A model generated the notes under the pieces. It was not told the origin of the DNA. It ran no database searches and saw only the letters and a program-made list of their open reading frames with translations. A DNA stretch of 64,000 nucleotides from Paracidovorax oryzae ATCC 19882 (lineage in GTDB: Bacteria > Pseudomonadota > Gammaproteobacteria > Burkholderiales > Burkholderiaceae_C), in contig NZ_JMKU01000001.1 in NCBI RefSeq assembly GCF_000687165.1, positions 124,001-188,000 on the forward strand, given 5' to 3'. Positions 25,824 to 35,369 of this stretch are shown one piece after another (positions within the stretch are counted from its first letter, which is position 1; each line of letters begins with the position of its first letter). The position numbers and the translations under genes were made by a program.

Positions 25824-28208
25824 ATGTTGTCCACCAAGCCCCCGACGCTCCGCCCGGCCCCATTCCGCTCCACCGCGGTCTGCGCCGCCCTCGCCCTTGC
25901 CCTGCCCGCGGCCGTGCAGGCCCAGCAACAGGCCAGCCCTGCCGCCACGTCGCAGGCCTCGCCGGAGATCAAGACCTTCTCGATCCCGGCCGGACCGCTG
26001 TCGGCCACGCTGCAGGCGATCGCCGGCATTGGCGGAAAGCGCGTGCAGTTCGAAGAGACGGACGTGAAGGAACTCAGGGCACCGGCGATCTCCCTGCAAA
26101 CCTCGCCGCAGGGCGCCGTCCAGGCCGCCATCTCGGGCAGCGGCCTGACCATGAACACGGGCCCGGACGGCTCGATCCGCGTCTTCGTGCAGCAGCTGGC
26201 GGCCGTGGCCGTCACCGCCAGGCGCGACGAGGCGGAGACCGGGTTCCGCGCGTCCAGCTCTTCCACCGCGACGCGCGGCGGCGCCGACCTGCTCGACGTG
26301 CCGCAGTCGGTCACGGTGCTGACGGCCAAGGTGCTGGAGACCCAGCAGTCCGCCACTGTCGAAGAAGCGCTGCGGAACGTCGCCGGCGTGGTGGTGCAAC
26401 CCGCCACGCAGGGGTCCAGCGGTTTCAGCATACGCGGCTTCGGCACGAACGCCTCCACGCTGTCCAACGGGTTGAGCGATCCGAACTCCTACAAGACCAA
26501 CATCGCCGGCGTGGAACGCGTCGAAGTCCTCAAGGGCCCGCAGGCCCTGCTTGCCGGCGCCAATGGACTGGGCGGCACACTGAACATCGTCACCAAGAAA
26601 CCGACGACCGAGCGCATCCGCGACGTGTCGGTCAGCTATGGCAGCCATGCCGAACGCACCGGCACCATCGACCTGGCCGGCGCCATCAACGACAGCAAGG
26701 AGTTCAGCTACCGCCTGATCGGATCGGCGACGCGTGCCGGTGGCAGTTCCGCAGGCTACGACGGGCGTTCGCAGAACTACGGATTGGGCGAGGTGCGCTG
26801 GAAGACCGCGGACACGGATTTCATCGCCGGCGTGTCGGCCGACAAGTCGCGCTCGGTACTGGACAGATACACGGTGGCGGTCCGGGGCTACATCGAGCCC
26901 TCCCCGCCGACCCTTCCCGGGAACCGGAGCGATGGCATCGACGCCGAAACGCACTCGGTGTTCTATACGCTGCAGCACTCCTTTTCGGACGCACTGCAGT
27001 TCAACAGCCGCCTGCAACGTGTCAGCACCGACCTGGATGTGGCCGTGTGGACGCCCCAGTTCCCCATCAGCGCTCCCAACCTGCTGCTGAACTACAGCGG
27101 CACCATGAACCGGTCGAACCAGACCACCACGAGCGGTGACCACTACCTGAGCTACAAGTTCAAGACCGGCCCGGTGGAACAACGCCTGGTGGCCGGCATC
27201 AACCACAGCGACTACAGCTTCGACCAGACCCAGTACGCGGGCCCGAACCTGGCCGTGCGCTTCGACCAGCCCACGCAGTACCCCTTCCCGGCCCTCGTGC
27301 GCAACGACAGCACCCGCACCTACCGCAACTATTCGCCGCAAGAGCAGCGGGGCCTGTACCTGCAGGACACCCTGAAATGGGAGCAGTGGACGCTGGTGGC
27401 GGGCCTGCGCCACACGAGCCTGGACACCGGCCCCGGCATCGTCACCCAATACACGAATCCCCCCACGCCCGACAGGACGTCGGACAAAAAGTCGTTCAGC
27501 AAGAACACCGTCAATGCCGGGCTGATCTACAACCTGGACTGGAACACGTCGATCTACGCCAGCTACGCCGAAGGCTTCTCGCCGCTGTTCTCCGACCTGA
27601 ACATCTGCGGCACCCCTTCGGCGTCCGCCCCCCCTACCCTGTCGAAGAGCAAGGAAGTGGGCATCAAGAGCAATGTGGAAGACCGCTTCTCCTGGTCGGC
27701 CGCCGTGTTCCAGATCGACCAGGTCAACCTGCTGCGGCGCAACCGCCCGCTGAACTGCAACGACCTGATCGAGGGGCAGCGGTCACAGGGCGTGGAGCTG
27801 GAGGCGGCGGGCAGGCCCATGCGTGGGCTCAACCTCATCTTCAACTACTCCTACAACAAACGCAGGAGCATCGTCGATCCGGCAGCGCGTCCTGGCGCGG
27901 GGCCAGACAGTCAAGCCAGCCTGTGGAGCACCTACGACTTCCAGTCGGAGCGGCTGCGCCACTGGAGTCTCGCCTTCGGCATCAGCGCCTGGGGCGACGC
28001 CCCGCTGGGAATCACCGACACGGCTACGCGCTCGCCCGGTGGCGCCAGGATCGACGCCGGCATCGCCTACACGCAACCGGAATGGTCGCTGCGATTCGGC
28101 GTGAAGAACGTGGCGAACCGCAACCTGTATGGCTTTTCCACGTCGACCACGTACGTGCCGGTCTATGACAAGCGCACGTTCATGCTGACCTACCAGCGCA
28201 AGCTCTGA
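25824..28208 (+). CDS. TonB-dependent receptor with STN domain
   Basis: 794-residue outer-membrane receptor. A signal peptide ends AAVQAQQ near residue 35; an STN (secretin/TonB N-terminal) domain covers about 55-130 (FSIPAGPLSATLQAIAG); then a plug (VPQSVTVLTAKVLE, FSIRGFGTNAS, VERVEVLKGPQALLAG) and barrel ending FMLTYQRKL. It has the look of a siderophore receptor, but its neighbours are peptidases, an ABC transporter and TonB/ExbBD rather than siderophore genes. STN domains normally signal to a FecR/FecI pair, and none is present here; a MocR regulator is divergent instead. AGAGGA is 7 bases upstream of the ATG. The ABC gene follows after 2 bases. Confidence 0.94.
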   Translation: MLSTKPPTLRPAPFRSTAVCAALALALPAAVQAQQQASPAATSQASPEIKTFSIPAGPLSATLQAIAGIGGKRVQFEETDVKELRAPAISLQTSPQGAVQAAISGSGLTMNTGPDGSIRVFVQQLAAVAVTARRDEAETGFRASSSSTATRGGADLLDVPQSVTVLTAKVLETQQSATVEEALRNVAGVVVQPATQGSSGFSIRGFGTNASTLSNGLSDPNSYKTNIAGVERVEVLKGPQALLAGANGLGGTLNIVTKKPTTERIRDVSVSYGSHAERTGTIDLAGAINDSKEFSYRLIGSATRAGGSSAGYDGRSQNYGLGEVRWKTADTDFIAGVSADKSRSVLDRYTVAVRGYIEPSPPTLPGNRSDGIDAETHSVFYTLQHSFSDALQFNSRLQRVSTDLDVAVWTPQFPISAPNLLLNYSGTMNRSNQTTTSGDHYLSYKFKTGPVEQRLVAGINHSDYSFDQTQYAGPNLAVRFDQPTQYPFPALVRNDSTRTYRNYSPQEQRGLYLQDTLKWEQWTLVAGLRHTSLDTGPGIVTQYTNPPTPDRTSDKKSFSKNTVNAGLIYNLDWNTSIYASYAEGFSPLFSDLNICGTPSASAPPTLSKSKEVGIKSNVEDRFSWSAAVFQIDQVNLLRRNRPLNCNDLIEGQRSQGVELEAAGRPMRGLNLIFNYSYNKRRSIVDPAARPGAGPDSQASLWSTYDFQSERLRHWSLAFGISAWGDAPLGITDTATRSPGGARIDAGIAYTQPEWSLRFGVKNVANRNLYGFSTSTTYVPVYDKRTFMLTYQRKL

Positions 28209-28210
28209 CC

Positions 28211-29980
28211 ATGACCATTCACCACCACCGTCCCCGCCTGCGCGACCTGATCCTGCCCTACTGGACTTCGCGCGAAAGCTGGCGCGGTTGGATCCTTCTC
28301 GCGATCAAGCTCACGCTCATGTTCACCAGCGTCTATGTGGCCATCTGGAGCAACCAACTCCAGGGTCAGGTGGTGGATGCGCTGGTGAAGCGGGAGTGGG
28401 ACGGCATCTGGCGCAGCCTGGGCCTGTCCTGGATCGCCGGCATGCTCGCCATGCTGGTGTCGATGGTGCTCCTCTTCGTGGTGACGGAACTGCTCCAGTA
28501 CGAATGGCGCACCGCCATGACGCGCCGGTACCTGGCGGCGTGGACGGAACGGCGCGCGTACTACGCGATCGAGCGCGACGGGCGCCTGGACAACGCGGAC
28601 CAGCGCATCTCGCAGGACATCCCCCGGTTCATCGAACTCACGCTTTTTCTGTTCCTGAATCCGGTCCACGTAGTGGTCTCGGCAGTCTCGTTCACCGTCG
28701 TTCTCTGGAACCTGTCCGGCACGCTGCAGTTCACGTTATGGGGCATCGATTTCTCGATCCCCGGGTACATGGTCTACCTGGTATATGCGTATTCGGCCGG
28801 CGCCCTGCTGGTGTCGCACCTCACCGGGCGCCCGCTGATACATCTCTTCAACCTCCGCCAGACCGTCGAGGCCAACTTCCGCTACCGCGGCATGCAGTTG
28901 CGCGAGAACGCCGAGCAGATCGCCTTCTATGACGGAGGCGCGCAGGAGCACAAGCGCCTGAACGACTCGTTCGAAGAGGTGCGCGCCAACTGGCGGGACA
29001 TCATCGTGCGCAACGTCAAGCTGATCCTGGCGCGCGAAACCTACACCCACACCTTCTCCAGCCACCTGCTGCCTACGGCCGCGGCGCTGCCGCGCTACCT
29101 CTCCGGCGCCATCACGATGGGCGACGTGACGCGCGTGGGCGGCGCCTTCACCGCCGTCAGCAGCAGCCTGGTCTTCTTCAGCCTGGCCTACGCCAATTTC
29201 ACCGAATGGTGGGCCCTGGGCAACCGGCTGCGCGACCTGCAGGGCACCCTCGAGGAAGTGAAGCAGCGGCCGGCGGGCATCCACGTCGCTCGGACGCCCA
29301 AGCCTGCCATCGAAGCGCATGGCCTCGCGCTGAAAAAGCCCGATGGCAAGCCGCTCGCCACCATTCCCGCGGTACACATGCGCAAAGGCGAGCGCTGGCT
29401 GGTGCGCGGCGCCTCGGGCGCCGGCAAGAGCACGCTGCTGCGCGCCGTGGCCGGCATCTGGCCCTACGGCGAGGGTGAGATCGGCCAGCCCCGGGACGGC
29501 CGGCTGATGTTCCTGCCCCAGCGCAGCTACATCCCCCAGGGCACGCTCAAGGCCGCTCTGTGCTACCCCGGACAGCCCGAAGATTTCGACGACGAGCGCG
29601 TGCGCCAGGTGCTGCACGAAGTGCGACTGCCTGCACTGGCCGACCGGCTGCACGAGAGCGACCGCTGGCAACAGAAGCTCTCGGGCGGAGAACAGCAGCG
29701 GCTGGCCATTTGCCGCGCGCTGCTGCACCAGCCCGATTACCTCTTCCTCGACGAAGCGACCAGCGCGCTCGATCCGGATACCGAAAAGGGGCTCTACCAG
29801 GCGCTGCTGCACACGCTGCCGGACAGCACCCTGATCAGCGTGGCGCACCGCGAATCGCTTGCTTCCTACCACGACCACCTGCTGGACCTGACGCCTCGCA
29901 GCCGCGAAAGCGGCAGCCAGGACGGCGATCGGGTCGATGGCGACGGTGCTGGCGCAGAGCCCCCTCCGAAGCCCGCCTGA
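28211..29980 (+). CDS. SbmA/BacA-YddA-type ABC transporter (fused permease and ATPase)
   Basis: 589 residues. The N-terminal half is the ABC_membrane_2 (SbmA/BacA-like) permease, with helices near 28-48, 70-98, 150-175 and 183-205 and the conserved WRTAMTRRYLAAW and NADQRISQDI motifs. The C-terminal half is an ATPase with Walker A GASGAGKST at about 400-408, signature [10 protein letters not shown], Walker B DYLFLDEATSALD and the H-loop SVAHRES. Relatives of this fold import peptides (SbmA, BacA) or cobalamin and peptides (mycobacterial Rv1819c). It begins 2 bases after the receptor gene, so it probably carries the receptor's cargo over the inner membrane; export cannot be excluded. Confidence 0.93.
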   Translation: MTIHHHRPRLRDLILPYWTSRESWRGWILLAIKLTLMFTSVYVAIWSNQLQGQVVDALVKREWDGIWRSLGLSWIAGMLAMLVSMVLLFVVTELLQYEWRTAMTRRYLAAWTERRAYYAIERDGRLDNADQRISQDIPRFIELTLFLFLNPVHVVVSAVSFTVVLWNLSGTLQFTLWGIDFSIPGYMVYLVYAYSAGALLVSHLTGRPLIHLFNLRQTVEANFRYRGMQLRENAEQIAFYDGGAQEHKRLNDSFEEVRANWRDIIVRNVKLILARETYTHTFSSHLLPTAAALPRYLSGAITMGDVTRVGGAFTAVSSSLVFFSLAYANFTEWWALGNRLRDLQGTLEEVKQRPAGIHVARTPKPAIEAHGLALKKPDGKPLATIPAVHMRKGERWLVRGASGAGKSTLLRAVAGIWPYGEGEIGQPRDGRLMFLPQRSYIPQGTLKAALCYPGQPEDFDDERVRQVLHEVRLPALADRLHESDRWQQKLSGGEQQRLAICRALLHQPDYLFLDEATSALDPDTEKGLYQALLHTLPDSTLISVAHRESLASYHDHLLDLTPRSRESGSQDGDRVDGDGAGAEPPPKPA

Positions 29981-30041
29981 AGCCGACCGCGGCCTCTCGT
30001 CCCTCTCTCTTTCTCCCCTTAGTCACTCACAGAGCTGAACC

Positions 30042-30374
30042 ATGTCTTCCCAAGTCATCCCCATCACCAATGCGACCTTCGCAGAACAAGTCCTCCAATC
30101 GACCGGCCCCGTCCTGGTGGATTTCTGGGCCGAATGGTGCTCCCCCTGCAAGCAACTGCTGCCCATCATTGACGACATCGCCGAGGAATACGCCGGCGAA
30201 GCCCGCATCTGCAAGATCAACGCGGACGAAAACAAGGAATCCATGCTGCAGTTCGCGGTGCGCGGCCTGCCCACCATGATCCTCTTCGTGGATGGGAAGG
30301 AAAAGGCCCGCCTCGTGGGCCTGGTCTCCAAGACGCGGATCGCCCAGGTCATCGACGAAGCCCTGGAAGCCTGA
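30042..30374 (+). CDS. Thioredoxin with CSPC active site
   Basis: 110 residues, full thioredoxin fold: VLVDFWAEWCSPCKQ carries the redox pair C33 and C36, cis-Pro in GLPTMILF and the terminal helix. The active site reads WCSPC instead of the near-universal WCGPC, which may shift redox potential or partner choice. There is no signal peptide, so it is cytoplasmic. It sits between an ABC transporter and an S9 peptidase whose ATG follows after one base, so its job is probably reduction of disulfides in the imported substrate rather than general housekeeping. Confidence 0.93.
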   Translation: MSSQVIPITNATFAEQVLQSTGPVLVDFWAEWCSPCKQLLPIIDDIAEEYAGEARICKINADENKESMLQFAVRGLPTMILFVDGKEKARLVGLVSKTRIAQVIDEALEA

Positions 30375-30375
30375 C

Positions 30376-33186
30376 ATGACCCTGAACGCATACCACGGCA
30401 ACCCCCAGCTGCGCCAGCAGGTGATCGACCAACTGCAATCCCTGGAAAAAGCCGGCCGCTGGGAGCACAGGCCCCTGTACTGGAACGGCGAGGTCGGCAG
30501 CTTTGTCGGCAGCCTGCTGCAGGGCGCCGACCTGGACCGCTGGGAAGGCGATTTCGGCCTGCCCAAGTGGCTGGCCCTCACGATCGATTCGATGGTCGCC
30601 GCCAACGCGCACATGGGCGTCGCCTGGGGCATCCACCTGTTGCAGGGCATTGAGCCCGGCATGCCGATGGACACGGTGGGCAGCCGCAGCCTGCTGGAGC
30701 TGCTCAAGGGCAAGAGCCGGGGACTGGTGGGCCGCATGGAGGCTGCCGCCGGCCTGGCCGAGGCGCTGGAAGGCGTGGCCGCGCTGCATGCGGCACGCCT
30801 GGCGGGCCAGGACGTCGACAGCGCCAGCTGGCGCAAGGCCCGCCGCGCGGCGGTCGCGCAGACCAACGCCCAGGCGCCCGAGTCGGTGGCCGCAGCCGTG
30901 GGAGCGTGCATCGAAGCCGCCGCCTGGGACCCGATGCAGTCCCGCAGTGCAGTTTCGGACACGCTGCGTGGCTGGATGAACGCACGGATCGCCGCGGGCA
31001 TGGCCGTCTATCCCTGGGGCAAGGCGGAAGACGAAGACATGAAGCGGACGCTGGAAGCACTCCAGACGGAAGACAAGGCCGGCCGCGAGCCCGGGGACAC
31101 CAACTACACCAATGTCTTTCTTCTGCTGGAGCAAAAGCATCCCGAGAAAGCCAGGCAGCTGAGGGCCTTCTACCGATACCAGAGGAGCCAGTACGCCAAA
31201 CAATGGCGCCAGGCAGCACTGGCGGTGCAGAACATCCTGCATTCGGCGGACGGCGACGCGCCCGCAGTGCTCATCCCCCGCAAGCACCTGTTCGCCAACC
31301 CGGCACGCGCCGCCATGACGATCAGCCCGGACGGCCAGTGGCTGGCGTGGCTGGCGGACGGCGATGGCGTGATGAACATCTGGGCCGCACCCAGCAGCAG
31401 CCCGAACGAGGCACGGCAGATCACCCATGACAAGCGGCGCGGCATCCAGAGCTTCCACTGGACCTATGTTCCCGGCATGCTGCTGTTCTCGCAAGACCGC
31501 GATGGCGACGAGAATTTTCAAGTGTTCGGCGCCGATCTCTCGGACGGCAGCCTTCGCGCACTGACCCCCGCGGCGGCCGGCGTGCGCACGGGCGTGCAGA
31601 GCATCAGCCGGGAACGGCGCGACGAGATCGCCATCGTCTCGAATGCGCGCGACGCACGCTTCTTCGACGTGCATGTGCTGAACCTGCGCACTGGCGAAAT
31701 GCATTGCGTGGAAGAGAACACCGGCTTCGCCGGCTTCGTGGTGGATGCGCAGTACCAGGCCAAGCTGGCCGTGCGCAATACGCGGGACGGCGGCAGCGAG
31801 TGGCTGCGACGCGATGCCGCCGGGGCCTGGCAGCCCTGGCAGGTTTTTTCGGCAGAAGACGGGCGCAGCTCCGCGCCCTCCCATTTCGACGCCGAGGGCC
31901 GCACGCTGTACGCCTACGACAGCCGAGGGCGCGACACCGCCGCGCTGGTCGCGATCGATTGGAACAGCGGAGCCATCACCGTACTGGCCGAGGATCCGCG
32001 CGCCGACATCGGCGGCATGATCACCGATGCCGCCAGCTACCGTCCCCTGGCCTACGGCGTGAGCTACGAGCGCTTCAAGCTGCATGTTCTGGACGACGCC
32101 ATCTCTCGCGACATCGAAACCCTCGACGGCCATGCCGGCGACGGTGAATGGCGCCTGACCTCACGCACCGAAGACGACCGGCAATGGGTCGTCGCCCTGT
32201 CGTCCGACACGCGGCCGTCCTCCACGTGGCTGTACGAACGCAAGACGCAAGCCATGCGGCTCCTGCTGGATCTGCGGCCCGAACTCGCCTGGGCTCCGCT
32301 CGCGCGGATGCAGCCGGTGGTCATTCCGGCGCGCGACGGGCTCGCGCTCGTGTCCTATCTCACCGTGCCCGTGGATGCCGATGCGGGCGATCTCCGCGCC
32401 ACTGCGCCGCTGCCGCTGGTGATGCTGGTGCACGGAGGACCCTGGTCGCGCGACGGCTTCGGCTTCAACCCCATGCACCAGTGGCTGGCCAACCGCGGCT
32501 ACGCCGTGCTGAGCGTCAACTTCCGCGGCTCGACCGGCTTCGGCAAGCGCTTCGTCAACGCGGCGGACGGCGAATGGGGCCGCAGGATGGACGAGGACCT
32601 GGAAGACGCCGTCGCCTGGGCCGTCGAGCGTGGCATCGCCGACCCGCAGCGCCTGGCCATCTTCGGCGGCAGCTACGGCGGCTATGCCGTGCTGTCGGCG
32701 CTCACCCGGTACCCGTCGCGCTACGCCTGCGGCATCGACGTGGTGGGCCCCTCCAACCTGGAGACGCTGCTGGCCTCCATTCCGGCCTACTGGGAAGCGG
32801 ACCGCGTGCGCCAGCACCGCGCGATGGGCGACCCGGCCACCGAAGAGGGACTGGCGCAGCTGCGCGACCGCTCGCCCCTGCACCGCGCCGCGCAGATCCG
32901 TGCGCCGCTGCTCATCGCCCAGGGCGCCAACGACCCGCGCGTGAAGCAGGCCGAGTCGGAGCAGATGGTCGCCGCCCTGCGGCAGCGCGGCATCCCGGTG
33001 ACCTATGCGCTCTACACGGACGAGGGGCACGGCTTCGTGCGGGAAGCCAACCGCATGTCGTTCAATGCCCTGTGCGAGGACTTCCTGGGCCGCCACCTGG
33101 GCGGACGCACCGAAGCCTGGTCGCCGATGGACTACCTGGGCCATTCGCTGCTGCTGGCGGAATACCCCGCTCAAGAGGCCGCATGA
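30376..33186 (+). CDS. S9-family prolyl-oligopeptidase-like peptidase with novel N-terminal domain
   Basis: 936 residues, against about 600-690 for usual S9C peptidases. Residues 1 to about 297 form a helical, Ala-rich region that I do not recognise. Residues about 305-640 look like a beta-propeller ([30 protein letters not shown]). The alpha/beta hydrolase domain at about 655-920 has the complete triad: S766 in GGSYGG, D853 in GANDPR and H885 in DEGHGF. No signal peptide, so it acts in the cytoplasm on short, often proline-containing peptides. It starts one base after the thioredoxin stop and its own stop overlaps the next gene. A frameless join of two ancestral genes is a possible origin of the extra domain. 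Confidence 0.93.
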   Translation: MTLNAYHGNPQLRQQVIDQLQSLEKAGRWEHRPLYWNGEVGSFVGSLLQGADLDRWEGDFGLPKWLALTIDSMVAANAHMGVAWGIHLLQGIEPGMPMDTVGSRSLLELLKGKSRGLVGRMEAAAGLAEALEGVAALHAARLAGQDVDSASWRKARRAAVAQTNAQAPESVAAAVGACIEAAAWDPMQSRSAVSDTLRGWMNARIAAGMAVYPWGKAEDEDMKRTLEALQTEDKAGREPGDTNYTNVFLLLEQKHPEKARQLRAFYRYQRSQYAKQWRQAALAVQNILHSADGDAPAVLIPRKHLFANPARAAMTISPDGQWLAWLADGDGVMNIWAAPSSSPNEARQITHDKRRGIQSFHWTYVPGMLLFSQDRDGDENFQVFGADLSDGSLRALTPAAAGVRTGVQSISRERRDEIAIVSNARDARFFDVHVLNLRTGEMHCVEENTGFAGFVVDAQYQAKLAVRNTRDGGSEWLRRDAAGAWQPWQVFSAEDGRSSAPSHFDAEGRTLYAYDSRGRDTAALVAIDWNSGAITVLAEDPRADIGGMITDAASYRPLAYGVSYERFKLHVLDDAISRDIETLDGHAGDGEWRLTSRTEDDRQWVVALSSDTRPSSTWLYERKTQAMRLLLDLRPELAWAPLARMQPVVIPARDGLALVSYLTVPVDADAGDLRATAPLPLVMLVHGGPWSRDGFGFNPMHQWLANRGYAVLSVNFRGSTGFGKRFVNAADGEWGRRMDEDLEDAVAWAVERGIADPQRLAIFGGSYGGYAVLSALTRYPSRYACGIDVVGPSNLETLLASIPAYWEADRVRQHRAMGDPATEEGLAQLRDRSPLHRAAQIRAPLLIAQGANDPRVKQAESEQMVAALRQRGIPVTYALYTDEGHGFVREANRMSFNALCEDFLGRHLGGRTEAWSPMDYLGHSLLLAEYPAQEAA

Positions 33187-34358
33187 TGGCGCCCTTTCCC
33201 GATGCCCCCGGCTCCCTTCTCCGCCCCGTGCCAGCCAGCGGGCGCAGCACCCGGCAACGCGCCTGGGAAGCCGGGTGCATCGCCAGGATCGAGGCCGACT
33301 TCAGCCGGTCGGCCGACACGCACCTGATCCCCATGGCGCTGCCCGGCTATCCGGGTATCGACGTGTACTTCAAGGACGAGTCGAGCCATCCGACCGGCAG
33401 CCTGAAGCACCGCCTCGCGCGTTCGCTGTTTCTCTACGCGCTCTCCAACGGCTGGCTGCGCGAGGGCGCGCCGGTGATCGAGGCTTCCAGTGGATCGACG
33501 GCCGTGTCGGAGGCGTATTTCGCGCGCCTGCTGGGCCTGCCATTCATCGCCGTGGTGCCGGCTTCCACGTCCCCCGAGAAGATCGCGGCGATCGAATTCC
33601 ACGGCGGGCGCTGCCACTTCGTGGAACGGGCCTGCGACCTGCATGCCGCCTCGATGGTGCTGGCGAAAGACAGCGGCGGCCACTTCATGGACCAGTTCGT
33701 CTATGCGGAGCGGGCCACCGACTGGCGCGCCAACAACAACATCGCCGAATCCATCTTCCGGCAGATGCAGATGGAGCGGCATCCCGTGCCGGAGTGGATC
33801 GTCTGCAGCCCCGGCACCGGCGGAACCTCCGCCACGCTGGGCCGCTACGTGCGCTACCGCCAGCATCCCACGCGCGTGCTGTGCGCCGATCCGGAAACGT
33901 CGGTGTTCTTCGATTACTACGAAGGCCTGCACCAGGGGCGCCCAGACCCCACCCTCACGGTCGCGAACGGTTCGCGCATCGAGGGCATAGGCCGCCCCCA
34001 GGTAGAGCGCAGCTTCATCGCCAGTTGCGTGGACGCGATGGTCAAGGTGCCCGATGCCCTGTCGCTGGCCGGCATGCGGCATGTCTCCACGGTGCTGGGC
34101 CGCAAGGTCGGCGGCTCCACCGGCACCAATTTCATCGGCCTGCTCTGGGCCGCGCAGGAGATGGCCGCCGCGGGCCGCGAGGGCTCCATCGTCTCGATCC
34201 TCTGCGACAGCGGCGACCGCTACGCCCGCAGCTACTACGACCCGGCATGGTACGAGCGCTGCGGCATCGACATCGCGCAGCCGGACCGGCAGTTGTGCGG
34301 CTTCCTGGAGGGCGCACCGCTGGCCCCCGCACTGCGTTGCGCCGCCGGCGGCGCGTGA
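33183..34358 (+). CDS. Cds1-like PLP-dependent L-cysteine desulfhydrase
   Basis: 391 residues, fold-type II PLP enzyme of the cysteine synthase superfamily. It carries the PLP lysine K75 in [13 protein letters not shown], the substrate loop [10 protein letters not shown], and the glycine-rich phosphate loop GTGGTSAT. The segments [32 protein letters not shown] and [13 protein letters not shown] closely recall mycobacterial Cds1 (Rv3684), which breaks cysteine into sulfide, ammonia and pyruvate. A biosynthetic cysteine synthase is less likely given these variant motifs. The ATG overlaps the peptidase stop by 4 bases. In this cluster it would consume cysteine freed from an imported peptide (inference). 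Confidence 0.88.
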   Translation: MMAPFPDAPGSLLRPVPASGRSTRQRAWEAGCIARIEADFSRSADTHLIPMALPGYPGIDVYFKDESSHPTGSLKHRLARSLFLYALSNGWLREGAPVIEASSGSTAVSEAYFARLLGLPFIAVVPASTSPEKIAAIEFHGGRCHFVERACDLHAASMVLAKDSGGHFMDQFVYAERATDWRANNNIAESIFRQMQMERHPVPEWIVCSPGTGGTSATLGRYVRYRQHPTRVLCADPETSVFFDYYEGLHQGRPDPTLTVANGSRIEGIGRPQVERSFIASCVDAMVKVPDALSLAGMRHVSTVLGRKVGGSTGTNFIGLLWAAQEMAAAGREGSIVSILCDSGDRYARSYYDPAWYERCGIDIAQPDRQLCGFLEGAPLAPALRCAAGGA

Positions 34359-34413
34359 CCCGGGCCCGGGCGACAGAGCGTCTGCAGATATCGAACAGGA
34401 AGGCCTGGAAACC

Positions 34414-35142
34414 ATGAACAGAAAGCCCCCGAAGAAAGACCTGCGGGAACGCGCACCGGGCATCGCGATGGTCGTCGCCCTGCATGTCGGCCTGGCCTAC
34501 GTGCTGGTGACCAGCACGGCCCTCAAGCCCCCGAAAGACCTCGACAAGGATTCGCTGCTGGTCACCCTGATGGCCGAGAAGAAGCCGGAGCCGGCCATCC
34601 AGGCACCGCCGCCACCGCCTGCGCCGCCGCCGCCTCCCAAGCCGCCAGCTCCCACGCCACCCGCGCCGAAACCGCCGGCCCCCAAGCCGCCGCCACCACC
34701 CCGGCCCGCGCCCGAACGCGTGGCCGTGGAGCCGGTGCCGCCCGCCCCCCCCGAACCGCCGGCACCGGCGCCCGTGCCGCCTGCTCCGCCCGCGCCACCG
34801 GCACCGCCTCCCTTGCCTGCGCCCGCGCCACCGGCCCCGCCCGCACCAGCTCCAGCGCCTGCGGCACCGGCCATGGCCTCGGTCGAGCTGGTCTGCTCCA
34901 ACTACGCCGACGTGCGGCAGGCCGTGGGCTATCCCTCCCGCGCGCGCCGCCAGGGCATGGAAGGCACCGTGGTGGCCGAGTTCAACCTGTCGCCCAGCGG
35001 CTCGGTGGAGAACCTGCGCATCGCGAGCGCGAGTTCCGACCTGTTCGCGGGGCCGGTGCTGGAGGCCATGCGCGAACTGCGCTGCAAAGGCCAGGGCGTG
35101 CCGGTCCGGGTGCGTGTTCCCTTCAGTTTCAGCTTGAAATGA
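34414..35142 (+). CDS. tonB: TonB
   Basis: 242 residues. A single N-terminal membrane anchor at about 17-35, then a very proline-rich periplasmic spacer from about 57 to 148 with Pro-Lys repeats early and Pro-Ala repeats later, then a C-terminal TonB domain (about 155-242: YPSRARRQGMEGTVVAEF, VPVRVRVPFSFSLK). Two cysteines, at about residues 156 and 230, could form a periplasmic disulfide. It energises outer-membrane receptors with ExbB and ExbD, which follow; it is probably dedicated to the STN receptor of this cluster. GGAAGGCC lies upstream of the ATG. Confidence 0.93.
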   Translation: MNRKPPKKDLRERAPGIAMVVALHVGLAYVLVTSTALKPPKDLDKDSLLVTLMAEKKPEPAIQAPPPPPAPPPPPKPPAPTPPAPKPPAPKPPPPPRPAPERVAVEPVPPAPPEPPAPAPVPPAPPAPPAPPPLPAPAPPAPPAPAPAPAAPAMASVELVCSNYADVRQAVGYPSRARRQGMEGTVVAEFNLSPSGSVENLRIASASSDLFAGPVLEAMRELRCKGQGVPVRVRVPFSFSLK

Positions 35143-35146
35143 AACA

Positions 35147-35273
35147 CCCCCCTGAGCGGCTGCGCCGCTTCCCCCCGCTCTCGCCGTGCTGCTCACGGCG
35201 GGCAGGGGGACGACGCCAGCGGCCCGGCGAAGCCGGTTCCGCGGCGTCTGCTGGCATGGCCTGCTCCGCGGCC
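35147..35273 (+). repeat. Dispersed 127-bp repeat, copy 2
   Basis: Begins CCCCCTGAGCGGCTGCGCCG four bases after the tonB stop and ends CTGCTCCGCGGCC. It is homologous over its full length to 3593-3719 read on the other strand. It separates tonB from exbB in an otherwise tightly packed run and could act as a transcription attenuator or mRNA-stabilising hairpin. Confidence 0.8.
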
Positions 35274-35369
35274 ATCGGACAGGAGGCGCCGCTCTGGTTC
35301 ATGCGGCGCTGCGAATGCCCAACGCCCATCCATTTCATCGATCCATCCCCTTTTCCTGGAGAGCCCACC

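Noticed and set aside
34590-34870. Short tandem repeats (CCGCC-rich) in tonB
   Set aside because: They encode the normal Pro/Ala spacer and are not an independent repeat or CRISPR array.
34497-34901. Gly/Ala-rich open frame antisense to tonB
   Set aside because: It is the complement of the proline-rich TonB spacer; no ribosome binding site and no family resemblance.
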